A stretch of 64,000 nt of DNA from Lichtheimia corymbifera B2541 (Eukaryota > Mucoromycota > Mucoromycetes > Mucorales > Lichtheimiaceae), in assembly GCA_000697475.1 (NCBI GenBank), contig JNEU01001033.1:17573-81572 (forward strand), given 5' to 3'. The translations under genes and the position numbers were made by a program. This document shows positions 12,016 through 24,400 of this stretch, in pieces (position 1 is the first letter of the stretch; every line of letters starts with the position of its first letter). A model generated the notes under the pieces. The model did not search any database, was not told the DNA's origin, and worked only from the letters and a program-made list of their open reading frames with translations.

Positions 12016-12496
12016 AGGTGGATGGCGTATTATTTTACAGGTAGTCGCTTACTGTCAATATGGATAAAGTAGGTTCCTGTAAAGGTGAGTGCTACAAGAC
12101 TTTGACGTGGTTCGTAGACATGTAAGCTCATATATAAAGCCATTATGCCATAGGTAGCGTTAAATCATTGAGCTAGAAATTAAAGGTTTGCAAGTGAAGC
12201 GAGCAACCAATGCCGCTAATCGCTTCTCCACCATAGTAATAAAGAACGTTCATTTGCTACCACACACGAAATGACTCCAGCAGGATCATCGCGGGAAATG
12301 CTTGCATAATTCCCCTAGAACGTGGTAATGTGATTCAAACCTAATGCTACTGTATGCTGCTAGATTTTATACTGCGCTATTGCATAACCACCACTTTCTT
12401 GTGTACACGCATATACATATAGACATACCACTCATCTTAGATTCCATTTCTTCCTGTCTTTCTTTCTTTCTTGACGAAACAAAAAACAAAAACAGC

Positions 12497-13810
12497 ATGA
12501 CAAAATCACTCGATGGCAAAGTTGCAGTTTTAACAGGTGCCAGTCGCAATATTGGCAAGGCTGTAGCTGTTGAGCTAGTACGACTCGGTGCAAAGGTGGT
12601 TATTGGTGACGTCCTTGATGCCCAAGGCGAAGAGACCGTGCGTGAGCTGAATGACGCGTGAGTACATCATTTTCATTTTGCATCACCACCTATATACTCA
12701 TATTTCTACAACCCACAAAGGGCTGGGAGCAAAGTGGCAGTGTATTTACACGTTGATGTCACCAAATACGATGCCAATATCGCCCTTTTCCGCCTCGCTG
12801 AAGAAGAATTTGGTGGTGTGGATATTGCGTTCCTGAATGCTGGTATCGGCTCCAACGCTAATACCATGTTTCTCCCTCTCGATGGCAAGTATTCTTCCAT
12901 CCTACTTTACATGGGCTTACCAAGCATGATTTTGCAGATGAAACCGATGACCGTATGTTGAGTGTTAACACGATGGGAGTGATCAAAGGAACCAAAGTAG
13001 CCATGTTGCATATGGCTAAGCGTGGCGGAGGGGTGATTATCAACACTGCATCCATTGCTGGCATGTTTTGTTTACCGTACGTGTCACACACCATGCATGC
13101 AATCATGAACGTACGAACGCCATCATCTAACTTTGCCTAGATCAATGAGCATCTACAATGCTTCGAAACATGGTGTTGTGGGGTGGACTCGTTCATGTGG
13201 TATTTATAAGGATGTATGCAATGTGCGCGTAAATGCTAGTAAGTAAACAGGTTAACAAGCTAACGTCGTAATAACACATTATCTCGCTTGCGCATATAGT
13301 TTGTCCCACATGGATCCGTACGTACTTGCCATGAGCAAAATGGAAACGAGGGGCTAACCTGGATTGATCATAGAAACCGAGCTTGCTGAAGACTTGACAA
13401 ATAAGAAAAACAATGACCCATGTCAAATCATCAACGAATCATCATCTTTCGCGACAAAGGAAGACGTTGTCAAAGCCTTCATGACTTTGGTTGAGGATGA
13501 GGAGCGCACGGGTATGTACAAATTTAACCATCGCATGGCTCCCATATTTTGACTCTTGGTTTTTTGCATGTTTGTTTATAAAGGCCAAACATTGATGGTC
13601 CTTTCCAACCATGTTATTGCACCTGCTGAACCCCCTTCATTTGGTACGTATGATGCATACATGTATAACAGCCAACATTCTCACCCAATCTCTATTATAG
13701 AAGCGCACAGGAGCAAGGCTACACAAGAGGCCTATCAACAATACCTCAAGGAAGCGATTGTGAACTACAAGAAGCAGCTGGCTGAAGCACGTGAACGATA
13801 TGGCATTTGA
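12497..13810 (+). CDS. Short-chain dehydrogenase/reductase (SDR)
   Basis: Eight exons (12497-12657, 12721-12884, 12938-13076, 13141-13238, 13300-13317, 13374-13511, 13584-13643, 13701-13810) encode 295 aa. Classical SDR motifs are present. TGASRNIG is the Rossmann nucleotide-binding loop, LNAGIG matches NNAG, and NTASIAG carries the catalytic serine. YNASK is the Tyr-xxx-Lys pair, and ICPTWIQTE lies at the usual PG...T position. Such enzymes oxidise or reduce alcohols and ketones with NAD(P)(H); the substrate is not predictable. Two splice oddities are required for continuity: intron 2 starts GC (GATG|gcaagt) and exon 5 is only 18 nt. A C-terminal helix rich in K, E and Q ends at the TGA. The gene is convergent with the lyase gene, 81 bp between stops. 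Confidence 0.9.
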
Positions 13811-13891
13811 TATGAATAGTGGGTTGTATAACTTGGCGATAAATATATTCATGTATTGAGCAACAACAAAGATCTAAGATTGTTTTTGTGT

Positions 13892-15880
13892 CTAAAGCTT
13901 GGATTTGGTATCTGCTTTGCTCATCCATCCGAATTCCTAATCACAAATAATATCCATTCAGTATGCAGGTTGATAGATCCACAAATAACACATCCTACTC
14001 ACCAACTTTGTTCGACCTCCTGGAGCAATCATGACATTAATCACGCAGGCGTTATCCTTCACAGTCATGGCTTCCTTCAATGCTTTGGCTAACTCGACTC
14101 GATTTTTCACCAACCATCCCTTGCCGCCGAATGCGACTGACAGCTGATCATAACGTGTATCTGGTAATAAGGCCGTTGATGGGAGATTGCCGTCACGTCG
14201 AGATTGCTCAAAGTCGTCAGCATCCAAACCGTGGTAGATACCATTGTTGTTGATCACGAGGATAATCATAGGAAGCTTAGAACGCACAGCTGTTTCAAGT
14301 TCCATAGCACTAGCGAGAAGACCCATAAGCGTCGCTATCTTAAGAGACCATCAATATACACATTTACCTGAATCCAAAAGCTGAATCACCCACAATGGAC
14401 ACCACGCGCTTGTTGGGATAATAGGCTTGGGCTACAAGCAATAACATCCATCAGCTCTCACTGTCCGCAAAAGATAAACGATCCTTTTTTATCTTACCTG
14501 CAATCGCATATCCCATGCCTACACCCATTGTTGCAAAGGTACCAGCATCCAATCGACGACGAGGTTCATGCACATCAAAGAAAGAACGGGCAATGTCCAT
14601 TGTATTAGCACCTTCACTGATATACACCACGTCATTCTCAGGCAAGATATCCTTGATAACGGTGTATGCAGTCTTATAGTTGAGTACGGCAGTATCCGAT
14701 CCTTGTTTCCGAGCAGCAAGTGATTTCTCGACATTTTGCTCGACCTTGTTTTTCAAGTCAGAAACGTATTGGTTGGTGCTGGGTAATCGGGGAAGTGGGT
14801 GGCGTGCTAGTAGCTGAGCAACGGTAGCCTGGATATCACCAGCCAAAGGCAACGTGTGTGCAGCATTATTTCCAATTTCCTCAGGCATGACATCCACTTG
14901 AATAAACTTTACACCATTTGTCCAACGTGGGGAATGGCCATAATGAAGGATCCAGTTAAGACGTGCACCAAGGAGTAACACGACATCGGCATTTTTGAGA
15001 GCCTTGGATCTTGCAGCTGATACACATAATGGATGCGTGTCGGATACAACACCTTTGCCCATAGGTGTTGGCAAGAATGGGATTTGTGTACGTTCGACCA
15101 GTTGACGGATTTCTGATTCTGCACGAGCATAAGCAGCACTAAATAATTGTTGTTATTGTTAGCCATGTGATATTCTATTCCGTAAAGCCGGTCTGACATT
15201 TACCCTTTACCCACAACGATCAATGGGCTTTTTGCCTGACGTAACCATTGAGCTGCTTGTTGCAAGCTTGTATCATCAGCTACTGAGCGAGGTGCTGTGG
15301 ATGGAATGACGGGTACACTTTGCACGAGCGTGTTCATTTTGTTGGCATCTTGGATAGGATATTGAATGAAATCAGCTGGCAAGTCAACATAGGTAGCACC
15401 AGGACGACCGTAATAAGCTGTACGCAATGCCTTTTCAATGGTCGTAGGGATCTTATCCACTGACATGGGACGTGCTGCATACTTGCAATAAGGACGACAT
15501 GCTTCCACTTGATCGAGTTCTTGGAAAGCGCCCATATCCACTTGATCGGTATCAGAAGAGCCAGCTAATAACACCATCGGCCAGCAGTTGACCTTGGCAT
15601 TGGCTAAGCCGGCAAGTGCATGGATGACACCCGGACCGCCTACTGTCAAGCATACACCAGGTTGACCACTCAAATAACCATAAGCTGATGCTGCATAGGC
15701 TGCTGACTGTTCGTTGCGGAAGGCGAGAAACCGAATACCAGCTGCTATGCAAGCTTCGGCTACTTCAATGACAGGAATGCCAACAATGCCAAAGATCACC
15801 TTGACACCTTGATGTTTCAGTGTTGTAGCAATGAGTTCTGCACCTGAGGATGCAGGTTTGGTGTTTAATGGTGGTGACAT
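13892..15880 (-). CDS. HACL1: 2-hydroxyacyl-CoA lyase / oxalyl-CoA decarboxylase-like, peroxisomal
   Basis: Five exons (15880-15204, 15138-14498, 14431-14368, 14309-14003, 13936-13892) join in frame to 577 aa, close to the 578 aa of human HACL1. The N-terminal ThDP domain has VIFGIVGIPVIEVAEA and RNEQSAAYAASAYGYL. The middle has LPTPMGKGVV and LLGARLNWILHYG. The C-terminal ThDP/Mg site is GDSAFGFSAMELET...VINNNG. The family cleaves 2-hydroxyacyl-CoA to an aldehyde and formyl-CoA in peroxisomal alpha-oxidation, or decarboxylates oxalyl-CoA. The 45-nt last exon encodes a tail ending SKL, a canonical PTS1. The ATG at 15880 (MSPPLNTKPASSGAELIA) is preferred; an in-frame ATG at 15994 would add a poorly conserved 38-aa leader that looks like pyrimidine-rich UTR. 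Confidence 0.94.
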
Positions 15881-16051
15881 TTGAGTTAAAGTAAAAGAAA
15901 AAGAAAAGAGGGTGTTGTGTGAGAGAACAGAGCTGGTGTTGCTGACTGATGGAGTTGCATTGGCAGCAAGAGACAAATCAGATTTCCCCGGCAAGGTTTT
16001 GTGTTACTTTAATGACGCGATTTTGATAAATAAAGAGAGAGAGAGGTATAA

Positions 16052-17656
16052 CTAAAAGTAGACTTGTATCGCTTGATCGGCCGAGGACTCGGATGGACAA
16101 TATGGACACTTGAATCGCATTGAATTTCTATATCATCCCATTATCAATCATTCATGTCATAATAAACAATCAATCTCACAAACTTACCTTCCATAACGAC
16201 TGTTGCTACTCCTGCTTAGACGCATCAAACTTTCTCGGCAAATAACATGTCCACATGGCATCATCATCGGTGGATTTTCATCCGTGGCCTGCTCCTTGCT
16301 AACAGGACAAGCAAAGATTGAATGGAAGCGTAGATCATCCGAGAGTGGCAACTCAACAGGTAATTCATCTTGCTGACTCCATTCGGTCTTTGTAGCGCTT
16401 ACAATCTTGTACAGCTTTAGAATAACAGGAAGTGCTGTCGTGCCCACCAATACACTACCAATGCTTTGATATTAGCCATGATCCTTTCCACATCCTCACC
16501 CCCATCTTCTTACCTGGCATAAAGCGGACTTTCAGCACTCATGCTCAACAATGAACAAAAATCACGTTGGAACTCTTGACGTATCTCAATCCACAATGTT
16601 GGCGAACATAGATCGGCGTATGGGGATGTCGTAAGGTCTCGATAATATATAATCGATGTCATCATACGTTTGATTTCTTTTATGACAGTTAGTGGATGAT
16701 GATGAGTTTAAGGATATTTGGATATCAATTACCTGTCATATGCTTATCAGCAAAGAGGAAAAAGTGTTTTTGACCATATGCAAGCGCCTCCATTTGACGT
16801 TGTTCTCGTAATAGTTGGATAAATCGTAAACGATGCAGATCAAATTCGAGGTTGCTTCCAAGCTTCTTGAGTTCTTCATGATGCGCTTGTGCCCACCTGA
16901 GTAGGGAAATAGAATAAGCCATCTCCTCCTGTTGTTGTTGTTGCCTTTGAGAACTTACTTTATCGCCTCTGTTAACTCTTGCCCTTCATCCAAAGACTGG
17001 AGTATGGAATACATGCGATGGAATTCTTTTTTGAGCAGCTCTGTTGTCAATCGTAATTCATCTTCCTCATCAATGCCAGCTTCGGCCATGAACGCATCAC
17101 ACAACTCGAATTGGCCTTGGCGGATAAAGTGGATAGCCAGTGCACGGCGCATGAGATTTTCTTTGCCAGCAAATGCCGATGGATTCGATATTACAGACAA
17201 ATCGTGCGTAAATCGCTACATGAACATATAATATCATTAGACACACATGCTGCTGCTTTGTTCTGTATATGTACGCACCCTATCGATATCCTTTGAGAAC
17301 TTGTTGACAGCACCATGAAACTTGCGTTGGATCTTGTAGAATTCCTTATCCTTGCCGGCTTTATCATCATCGCCTTGCTTGCTGCCGTCACCCTCTTTTT
17401 GATATAGCTTGTTGGCATTCTGCTGCAATCGTTGAAGCGCTTGCGTTGTGTTGGATGGGTCTAGTTGGTTTAAAAGAAGGGTTAGAAGGGTACAAAAGGA
17501 ACGGGAATTATGCACACGCATAATCTCACCGGCAGCGATCGCTTCTTTGGCTTGTTCAAGTAGCTTTGAGAGATTGTCAAGGCCATTGCCGACTCCTTTT
17601 TGCATTTTCTGCTGTGTGGCCTGAATCTTGCCGACGTGGTCTAGTAGGTCATCCAT
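16052..17656 (-). CDS. RMD5: GID/CTLH E3 ubiquitin ligase RING subunit Rmd5 (Gid2)
   Basis: Seven exons (17656-17530, 17460-17279, 17215-16959, 16896-16733, 16676-16514, 16463-16188, 16127-16052) give 414 aa. Domain order fits Rmd5/RMND5. A helical N-terminus (MDDLLDHVGKIQATQQKMQ) is followed by a LisH motif (MRRALAIHFIRQGQFELC). Next comes a CTLH/CRA helical region to about residue 300. The degenerate RING is CPVSKEQ...MMMPCGHVIC...FKCPYCPSE, whose last cysteines come from the small final exon. The protein partners with Fyv10/Gid9 as the catalytic RING pair that targets gluconeogenic enzymes and other substrates. It lies 171 bp upstream of the lyase gene in the same direction and head-to-head with TOM1. 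A TG repeat touches the start codon. Confidence 0.93.
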
Positions 17657-17687
17657 GGTGTGTGCGTGTGTGTGTGTGTGTGTGTGT
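17657..17687. repeat. TG microsatellite next to the RMD5 start codon
   Basis: A near-perfect TG run, interrupted once by C, ends one base before the RMD5 ATG on the opposite strand. It would lie in the 5' UTR as CA repeats. Confidence 0.85.
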
Positions 17688-18323
17688 CAATGGAGTGAGA
17701 GTGGTAGTGTAGCGTATGTGCGTGTGTGAAACCAGTGCCCTTGCATCCCGCTGCTCGCTGGTCACGTTATGAATTCATTCTGACTTATTGCCTTATCAAA
17801 AAGCATTGACATTATTGCTGCTGTGGCTAGCTTTTCTTTAAGGTGGATATTCTAAAAGTGATTCCCACCAGCCAACAATCAGGGTTGTTGTCATGGTCAT
17901 CCTTCAGAATACGCCACATGTGAATATATCCCATGCACAGGAAGTTCCCCCCGTTATTTTCATCATCATCATCATCATCATCAAGTAGTTATTATATGCA
18001 GCAATGAGTATATCACGTGGATTGATCAAAGAGTGGGTGATAATATGGCAGAGGGCATAGTAGTGATCATGCAATAATTGGGATGATGGGACAAAAGGAG
18101 AGAGGGAAAGGTTGCTTGCGGTGTTCGAAGCTGCTATTCGAAAGGACCGACAGCCTGTTACGTGTTGGTGGGGGACTCTCTCTCTCTCTCTCACACCCTG
18201 CTTATTCTTTCACTTTCTTCTTCTCACTCTCGTTTTACTTTTCTGTTCTTATTCGTTTGTGCAGTGTACACCTCCCTTATCAAGCCTGTCACTGAAACAA
18301 TACGATAAAGCCCTTGTATATAG

Positions 18324-18409
18324 GTACGTCGATCCCTTCCATTCGCTCCTCCTCCCTAGACCTTGTGCAAGCTAACGTGACATTCTCTGTGTGTTACGAC
18401 CCTCTTTAG
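18324..18409 (+). other. Candidate 5' UTR intron of TOM1
   Basis: The sequence TATATAG|GTACGT opens and CTCTTTAG|TCTACG closes an 86-nt stretch. A CTAAC branch-like site lies at 18372-18376. The TOM1 ATG follows ten bases after the acceptor. It is inferred from splice consensus only. Confidence 0.5.
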
Positions 18410-18418
18410 TCTACGATC

Positions 18419-21400
18419 ATGAAGATCAAAAAGACACCATCCAAAAAGCTCGCCCCAGTAGTAAGCGATCGTTCTTCTTGCTTTATACAACAGACCACAG
18501 ATCAGCAGATGACTAATCGATCTGTCAACAGCCACGTCCTCTTAGCAATGTGATTGAAAGTCTCGAGCATGACCCAGAAGACCAGATTTCAGTGAATGCA
18601 GCAAAGCTTAAAGACTGGCCCTATCCACGAGGAGACCTCTTCCATTGGGTGCCAGTGCTTAATCGATTCGACAGTATCTTACAACGCGTCGTGGATGAAT
18701 ACGATCTCAAACAAGTCCAGTCGCGACCTTTTGATGCAGCTACAAAGGACGTCCTTGTCGCTATCACAGAAGTCTCCAAGACTCTCTTTGAGTACTGTAC
18801 AAATCGCAACATTTACAACTCTTATGAAGTAAGGATCTTACATCGACTCAAAACAAAAAGATGACTAATCGACTTTTAGCATATGAATGCACTTGTCAAT
18901 ACGACTGACATTGATGTACTGGTGAATGTCTTACGATTCATGCTGCGCCCCGCTCAGCGTGTGAACAATCCCCGAGCTGTGCGATCCACATTTGCTACAC
19001 CGCAGGATAGAATTATTCAACTTGCCCACCGATGGAGCACCCAGGCTGATTATGTCGAGATTTGTCGAGATTCATTCCAGATCAATGAGGATATGACAAC
19101 AGCACGTCTTCGATTTTATCGCACTCAACAGGAGGAGGATGAACAACAACAACAACCATCAGCTAGCAACAGCAGCAACAACAATAGCGGAGATCGTACC
19201 GAGGGAATGCACGTCATTGTGGAACAACTTGGCTCATCTTCAAAAACTGACTCACAAGACTTACAAGAACTGGTCAAGCAGCACGATATACCAAAAGAAT
19301 ACCACTTTGAGCTCGCAAACCAGATTCGTATTGCAAAACATATCGCCAATCCCGTCTCAAGGAGGAAGCTTCTGCTTATTCGGATATTGGCAATTGCTAT
19401 CATGGGTAAGTAAATACCTATCTATCCAATACACTATGCTAATGCCCATTTATCAGCACACACCTTATCAGAGACTACTGCACAAACCAAGGTCTTTTTA
19501 TATGAGCCCCGTTTAATCACCAACTTGGCGGATTTGGTTCGTCCTGACAAAGAAATGCCATTTGTAAGTGAATCACACATCATTCTCTCTCGTTCTCTCT
19601 CATACTAAATCTAAATTTAGGATATACAAACATATGCTCTTTGTGCTCTTGATGGCATCGCAAGGAATCTTGGAAAGCTCTCTGAAGTATTGACAGCACT
19701 CAATGTATCAGCAAATCATGGCATCTTGTTGCAGATTCTACGCAGGATAAACAATGAACCTCAAAATGGCAAGTGATTTTATTCAGCACAGGCTTTGATC
19801 ATGTTGCTCATACGCTTTGTACCCTTTTAGTCTATCCACGGGAATTCTTGGATGCCTTATTCACGCTACTCTCCTGTGTATTGCAAAACCAACCTGGTGG
19901 TCAAATGCTCATGTCAGCTGGTGTCATTCCTATGCTTGTACAGATATTGGGTAACCAGCAATGTATACAAACAAAGGTATTTATCCATGGAGGGGAAAGG
20001 ATGGCTCAAGACTTATGTCTGCGTGTATAGTATGTCTCCAAGATTGTCAGTCTTTTGGATGCCATTGTCAATGCCTTTTCTACATCTTTCTCGGCGTTCG
20101 TTAACGCAGGTGGTCTTGATACGTTGTTGGGTCGAATCAAGGTGAGTTTTCTAATCTTGATCACCGCACATATACACTAATCTTTTTTTATTACAGAATG
20201 AGGTGGAATATTGTTTACAATTCGATCGGGCAGACGATAGCATGGATACGAGCGATTCACAACCAGAGATTCAACCAGCACCTGGCACGCTTGCACCTTA
20301 TGATCGCATCTCAGCCATCAAGTCCATGCTCAAGTTCCTCTTGCGGATGATGGAAGCTGTTGGAACGGCAGACGCACTTCGTAATTTGATTGAGACATCA
20401 GTACCACGGTCATTGTTGGAAATCATTTCACACCCAAAAGTGTTTGGTGCCAATGTGCTTACCATTGGTAAATATTATGCATGGTTGACTTTTATGCAAT
20501 AACGTACATTAACACGTGATTTCTTAGCCATCAACATCATGACAACATTTATTCACAGCGAACCCACATCCTTGTCGATTCTTCAAGAAGCCAAATTACC
20601 ACAGGCATTCCTCGAGACCATTTGTGCCTACAGTACTCCCAACAGCGAGGTGCTATTGGCTGCTATCAATGGATTTGGTGCCATTTGCTTGAACCCATCG
20701 GGTCTTGAAATGTTCAATAAGGCCAATCCTCTACCTCACTTTTTCGACTTGCTTACGGATCACGAATTCTTACGGAACACCACCGAGGTTGACAGCTCTA
20801 CAGCACTTGGAAATACCATGGACGAGCTCATTCGACATCATCCATCACTCAAGCCAACGGTGTTTGAATGCTTGTCGCGCATGATCAAAAAGGTCATTGA
20901 AATGGGTAGTGATGAAGTGGGCAAGCCCAACAATGACAGCCATCGTCTCAAGGTGATGCCAAAGCCTGGCGAGCAGCAAGACGTTGACATGACACCTGCC
21001 AAATCTGAAGAGAGCGGTGATGCCACTACCCCCACGGAGGAACCCAAAAAGGATGAAAAGACCGAATCTCTATTAGTGTCATTCATCGACATGGTGGCCA
21101 GAGTATGTATAAAAAGGATAATTGGTGTTACAGGGTGATATTAATGATTTTACGATATAGTTTCTCGAAGGCCTTTTCCAGAACCAATCCAACATTCGTG
21201 AATTTGTAAAGGAAGGTGGTCCTGAAGTGCTCCTCGAATACTACACGTTGCCTTACTTGCCTGCTGATTTTTCCGTCACCATTGCATCCGATTCTTTGGC
21301 ATACATCCTCAAGGTCATCAGTGATGTCAGCACTTTGCCCACTATCATGGCCATTGCAGAAAAGGTGAAACAGTCGATTGCTTTCATTACGGAGAACAAT

Positions 21401-24400
21401 ACTTTGGGAACCGAGTGTATGGTCAAGCCTTACATTGATGTCAAAGGTAAACTCGTATTTCATGTCGTTATGCAATGGGATTACTGATTGCGGCTTGTAT
21501 ATATATATAGAGGATGAAACGACCAAGATCGAACAAGGCAATTCACTCTTTCGACGATTGGTGGTGCTTCATGGCTACGTCGGTCTGCTTTCCAATATTT
21601 GTTGCTCCACGGCACTGGTGTCATCAAGCAGAAATGCGCTCTCCCTTGTCACCGAATTCACCTCTGAAGAAGGAGACAACAACATCCTCTTACTTCTTGG
21701 TCAATTGTACAGGTATGTGTGTCTATATATATTTGAATCATACTTTACAAAATCTGATTTACAACTTTTATATAGAACTATGATGTGGGAGAACTTTGTA
21801 CTCAAGGAATCCATTCCAAACTCGTGGTATTCTTTCAAGTCTGCTAAAAAGCAATCAATATCGGGTTCAAATCATCCACTCGGTATCTTTGGTGTGAGCG
21901 CTGATGATCCATCATCGCCAGCAGCAGGAGCAGCAACTTCAAGTGAAGAGCCATCATCATCATCATCAAAGGAGGGTGCAGCAACTACCGATGAGTCCAA
22001 GGACAAGGCTGAAAAGACGCCCGAAGCTAGTGACCCAAGAATTCAAAATGTCAAGCACTTTAAGCTTCTTCTTGGTGACATTCCTCAGTTCCTTATGCCC
22101 ATGTTTCAAGGTAATAATTTTATTCTTTCACTATAGCCAATGACAATGAACGAATGATTAACTTGTATTTAGGTCTAGTCAAGGTGTCCATTTCTCGCAA
22201 TGCATCCCAAGCACAAAAGACCCAGGCGTACAAGTTGTCTGAGTTGATGACACGATTACTCAAGGAGAATATTACCTGGTTACGGGCATCCATGGACAAT
22301 GTACCAGCGTGCAAGTATGATTATTTGCAGACAATGTATACCATGGTGTCATTGTTACTTCTCGAAGATCGACCGCATGCATCGTTACATACACCACTCG
22401 CATTGACGTTTGACCGACGAGGCGGTACTGAATTACTATTGGAGGATCTTGAAGTAATTTGGAATCAGATATCCAAGCTACATTGTGTTCCCAAGGATCA
22501 GCGTACCACTGAGCAGCAAGAGCTTCTCCCACGCATGTATGGATCACTGGAAATGCTTTTGACAGTACTTGTGTACATCAGTTCGCCCAAGTTGGTGCAT
22601 GATTCGCCTTCAACAGCACCTATTGTCCAACGTGATCGCAAGTCGCCCGATTACTTTGACCCTTACGAATGGATCATTGGTATGCAACTCAAGTTGTCAA
22701 CCGTGAAAAAGTACTTTCAAAGCCCAGACCTGGATCAATTCTCGAGGACTGTGTTGCATGTATTGCTCGATATTGTATTGGAGATTCTCAAAGGGGAAGG
22801 TGAATCGAGTCTCAAGCATGAATCCTTTACACCGTCAGCTACCAACCCGGCTGCTGCTGCTGCTGCTGCATTTGCGTCATCACCCTTTCATGCATTACGT
22901 ACCCCACCACCACCTGTCGTAGCGGATCCTCGTGGTGTTCAGACGCTTGTGGATATGGGCTTTGATCGTGCTGCTGCTGAACAAGCCATGGTGCGATGCA
23001 ACAACCAGATTTCTCGTGCTGTTGATTATCTCTTTAGCCATCCACAGCCCGTACTTGCTAATGCTGGTCGAAGCAGAAACACGGATGAAGACGGCGATGA
23101 TGATAATGACGAACCCATGCATGATTCCTCAATCCACGATGACAGTGATCATGATAGTGATCATGAGGAGGATGAGGATGAGCAGCCCACTACTGAAGTG
23201 ACTGAGCAACAACAACAGCAACCAGAACAACAGGACATGGATCAAGGAGAAAGCAGTAGCAACAACAACAACAGCAATGGTGGTGATAGCAAGCAAGAAG
23301 AGGAGGAGAATCAAAAGCAAAAGGAAGCCGAGCTGGCCAAGAATGTGGAGACACTTCAAGAGATTCGAGTCAACATGAAGAAGGATATCCCACCTCTAGT
23401 CCTTGACCTTGTGGATAAGCGAGAAGATTTGTTATTTGATATCCGTGGTTTATTGGTGGCATTTTGCAACAATGATGATACGAATAACAAGGTGGCAGCT
23501 GATATTATGACATTGCTCATCTCTCGCATCAAGGAGGTTGGCGAAAAGTCGCCTGATTCACCTGTACTTGGTACACGTCTACGATTGCTCGCGTTGTTTT
23601 ACAAGGAGTCTGCTATGCAACCGGTTATTCCACGTATTCCATCTGAACTATCCTTCCTCTTTGATATGGTCAACTCGATTGGAAGCAATGCCGATACACC
23701 TTTGCCACCGTGGTTCACTACCGTGTTTCTAGTGCTTGAAGCTGTCATTTCGCAAGCTGAGGAACCAAGAAAGGAGAAATTGGTCAAGCCATCCAACGAC
23801 AATGATGATTCGATGAGCGACGTGGAAGAAGAACAACAGCAAAAAGATGATGAAGAAGTGGATGCCCAGCCACAGCAAACAGTGATTGATGTCGGCCAAC
23901 GAACACGTTTATTGAACAATTGTGTGACATTCCTGCAAAAGACCAAGTTGACACGTAATGAGATTTATGCAATTTTACGTGTGGTGGTACATTTGACCAA
24001 GGATTACGATGCCGCATGCAAGTTTGTTGAATATGGCGGACTACCTCTATTATTTGCCAAACCACGTGCCAGCCTTGATGGTATCCAGGGACAACAAGCA
24101 TTTGTGCTATTGATTTTACGCCACATTATTGAGAGTCCAGCCTTGCTTCAAACCACCATGGAGGAATTGTTGACAACATGGTTCACTGTACCACGCCCTC
24201 GTCAAATGGAAGCGAAGGCTTTCATTCGCACCAATGCTCATCTTGCTTTACGTGATCCAAATGCGTTCCTCAAGGCTGTAGAAAATGTTGGTTCTCTTAC
24301 CCATTACGATAAGCATATGCAGAGCTACAATGTCAAGCTACGATCTGAAGACAACAGCAATGAAAATGATCAATCGGCTGATAACAAAGCTACATCATCT

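Larger units (their letters stand above)
10272..12496. other. Gene-poor intergenic region with repeats
   Basis: This 2.2-kb interval between the transporter and the SDR gene has no credible spliced gene. It holds a short ATATCC microsatellite at about 10902-10926 and a four-unit degenerate tandem repeat (11398-12015). A poly-C tract lies near 11898, and a pyrimidine-rich leader (CTTTCTTTCTTTCTTG) immediately precedes the SDR start. Confidence 0.6.
17657..18418. promoter_or_regulatory. Shared head-to-head region, RMD5 / TOM1
   Basis: This 762-bp region contains both promoters. Landmarks are a TG microsatellite at 17657-17687, a CAT microsatellite at about 17961-17983 and a CT run at 18177-18193. 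A candidate TOM1 5' UTR intron starts at 18324. No coding exon was recognised. Confidence 0.5.

Noticed and set aside
15881..15994. Upstream in-frame start for the 2-hydroxyacyl-CoA lyase
   Set aside because: The 38-residue leader has no family counterpart and is encoded by a CT-rich stretch ending AACTCAAATG; a mitochondrial signal was considered but it lacks the basic amphipathic character.
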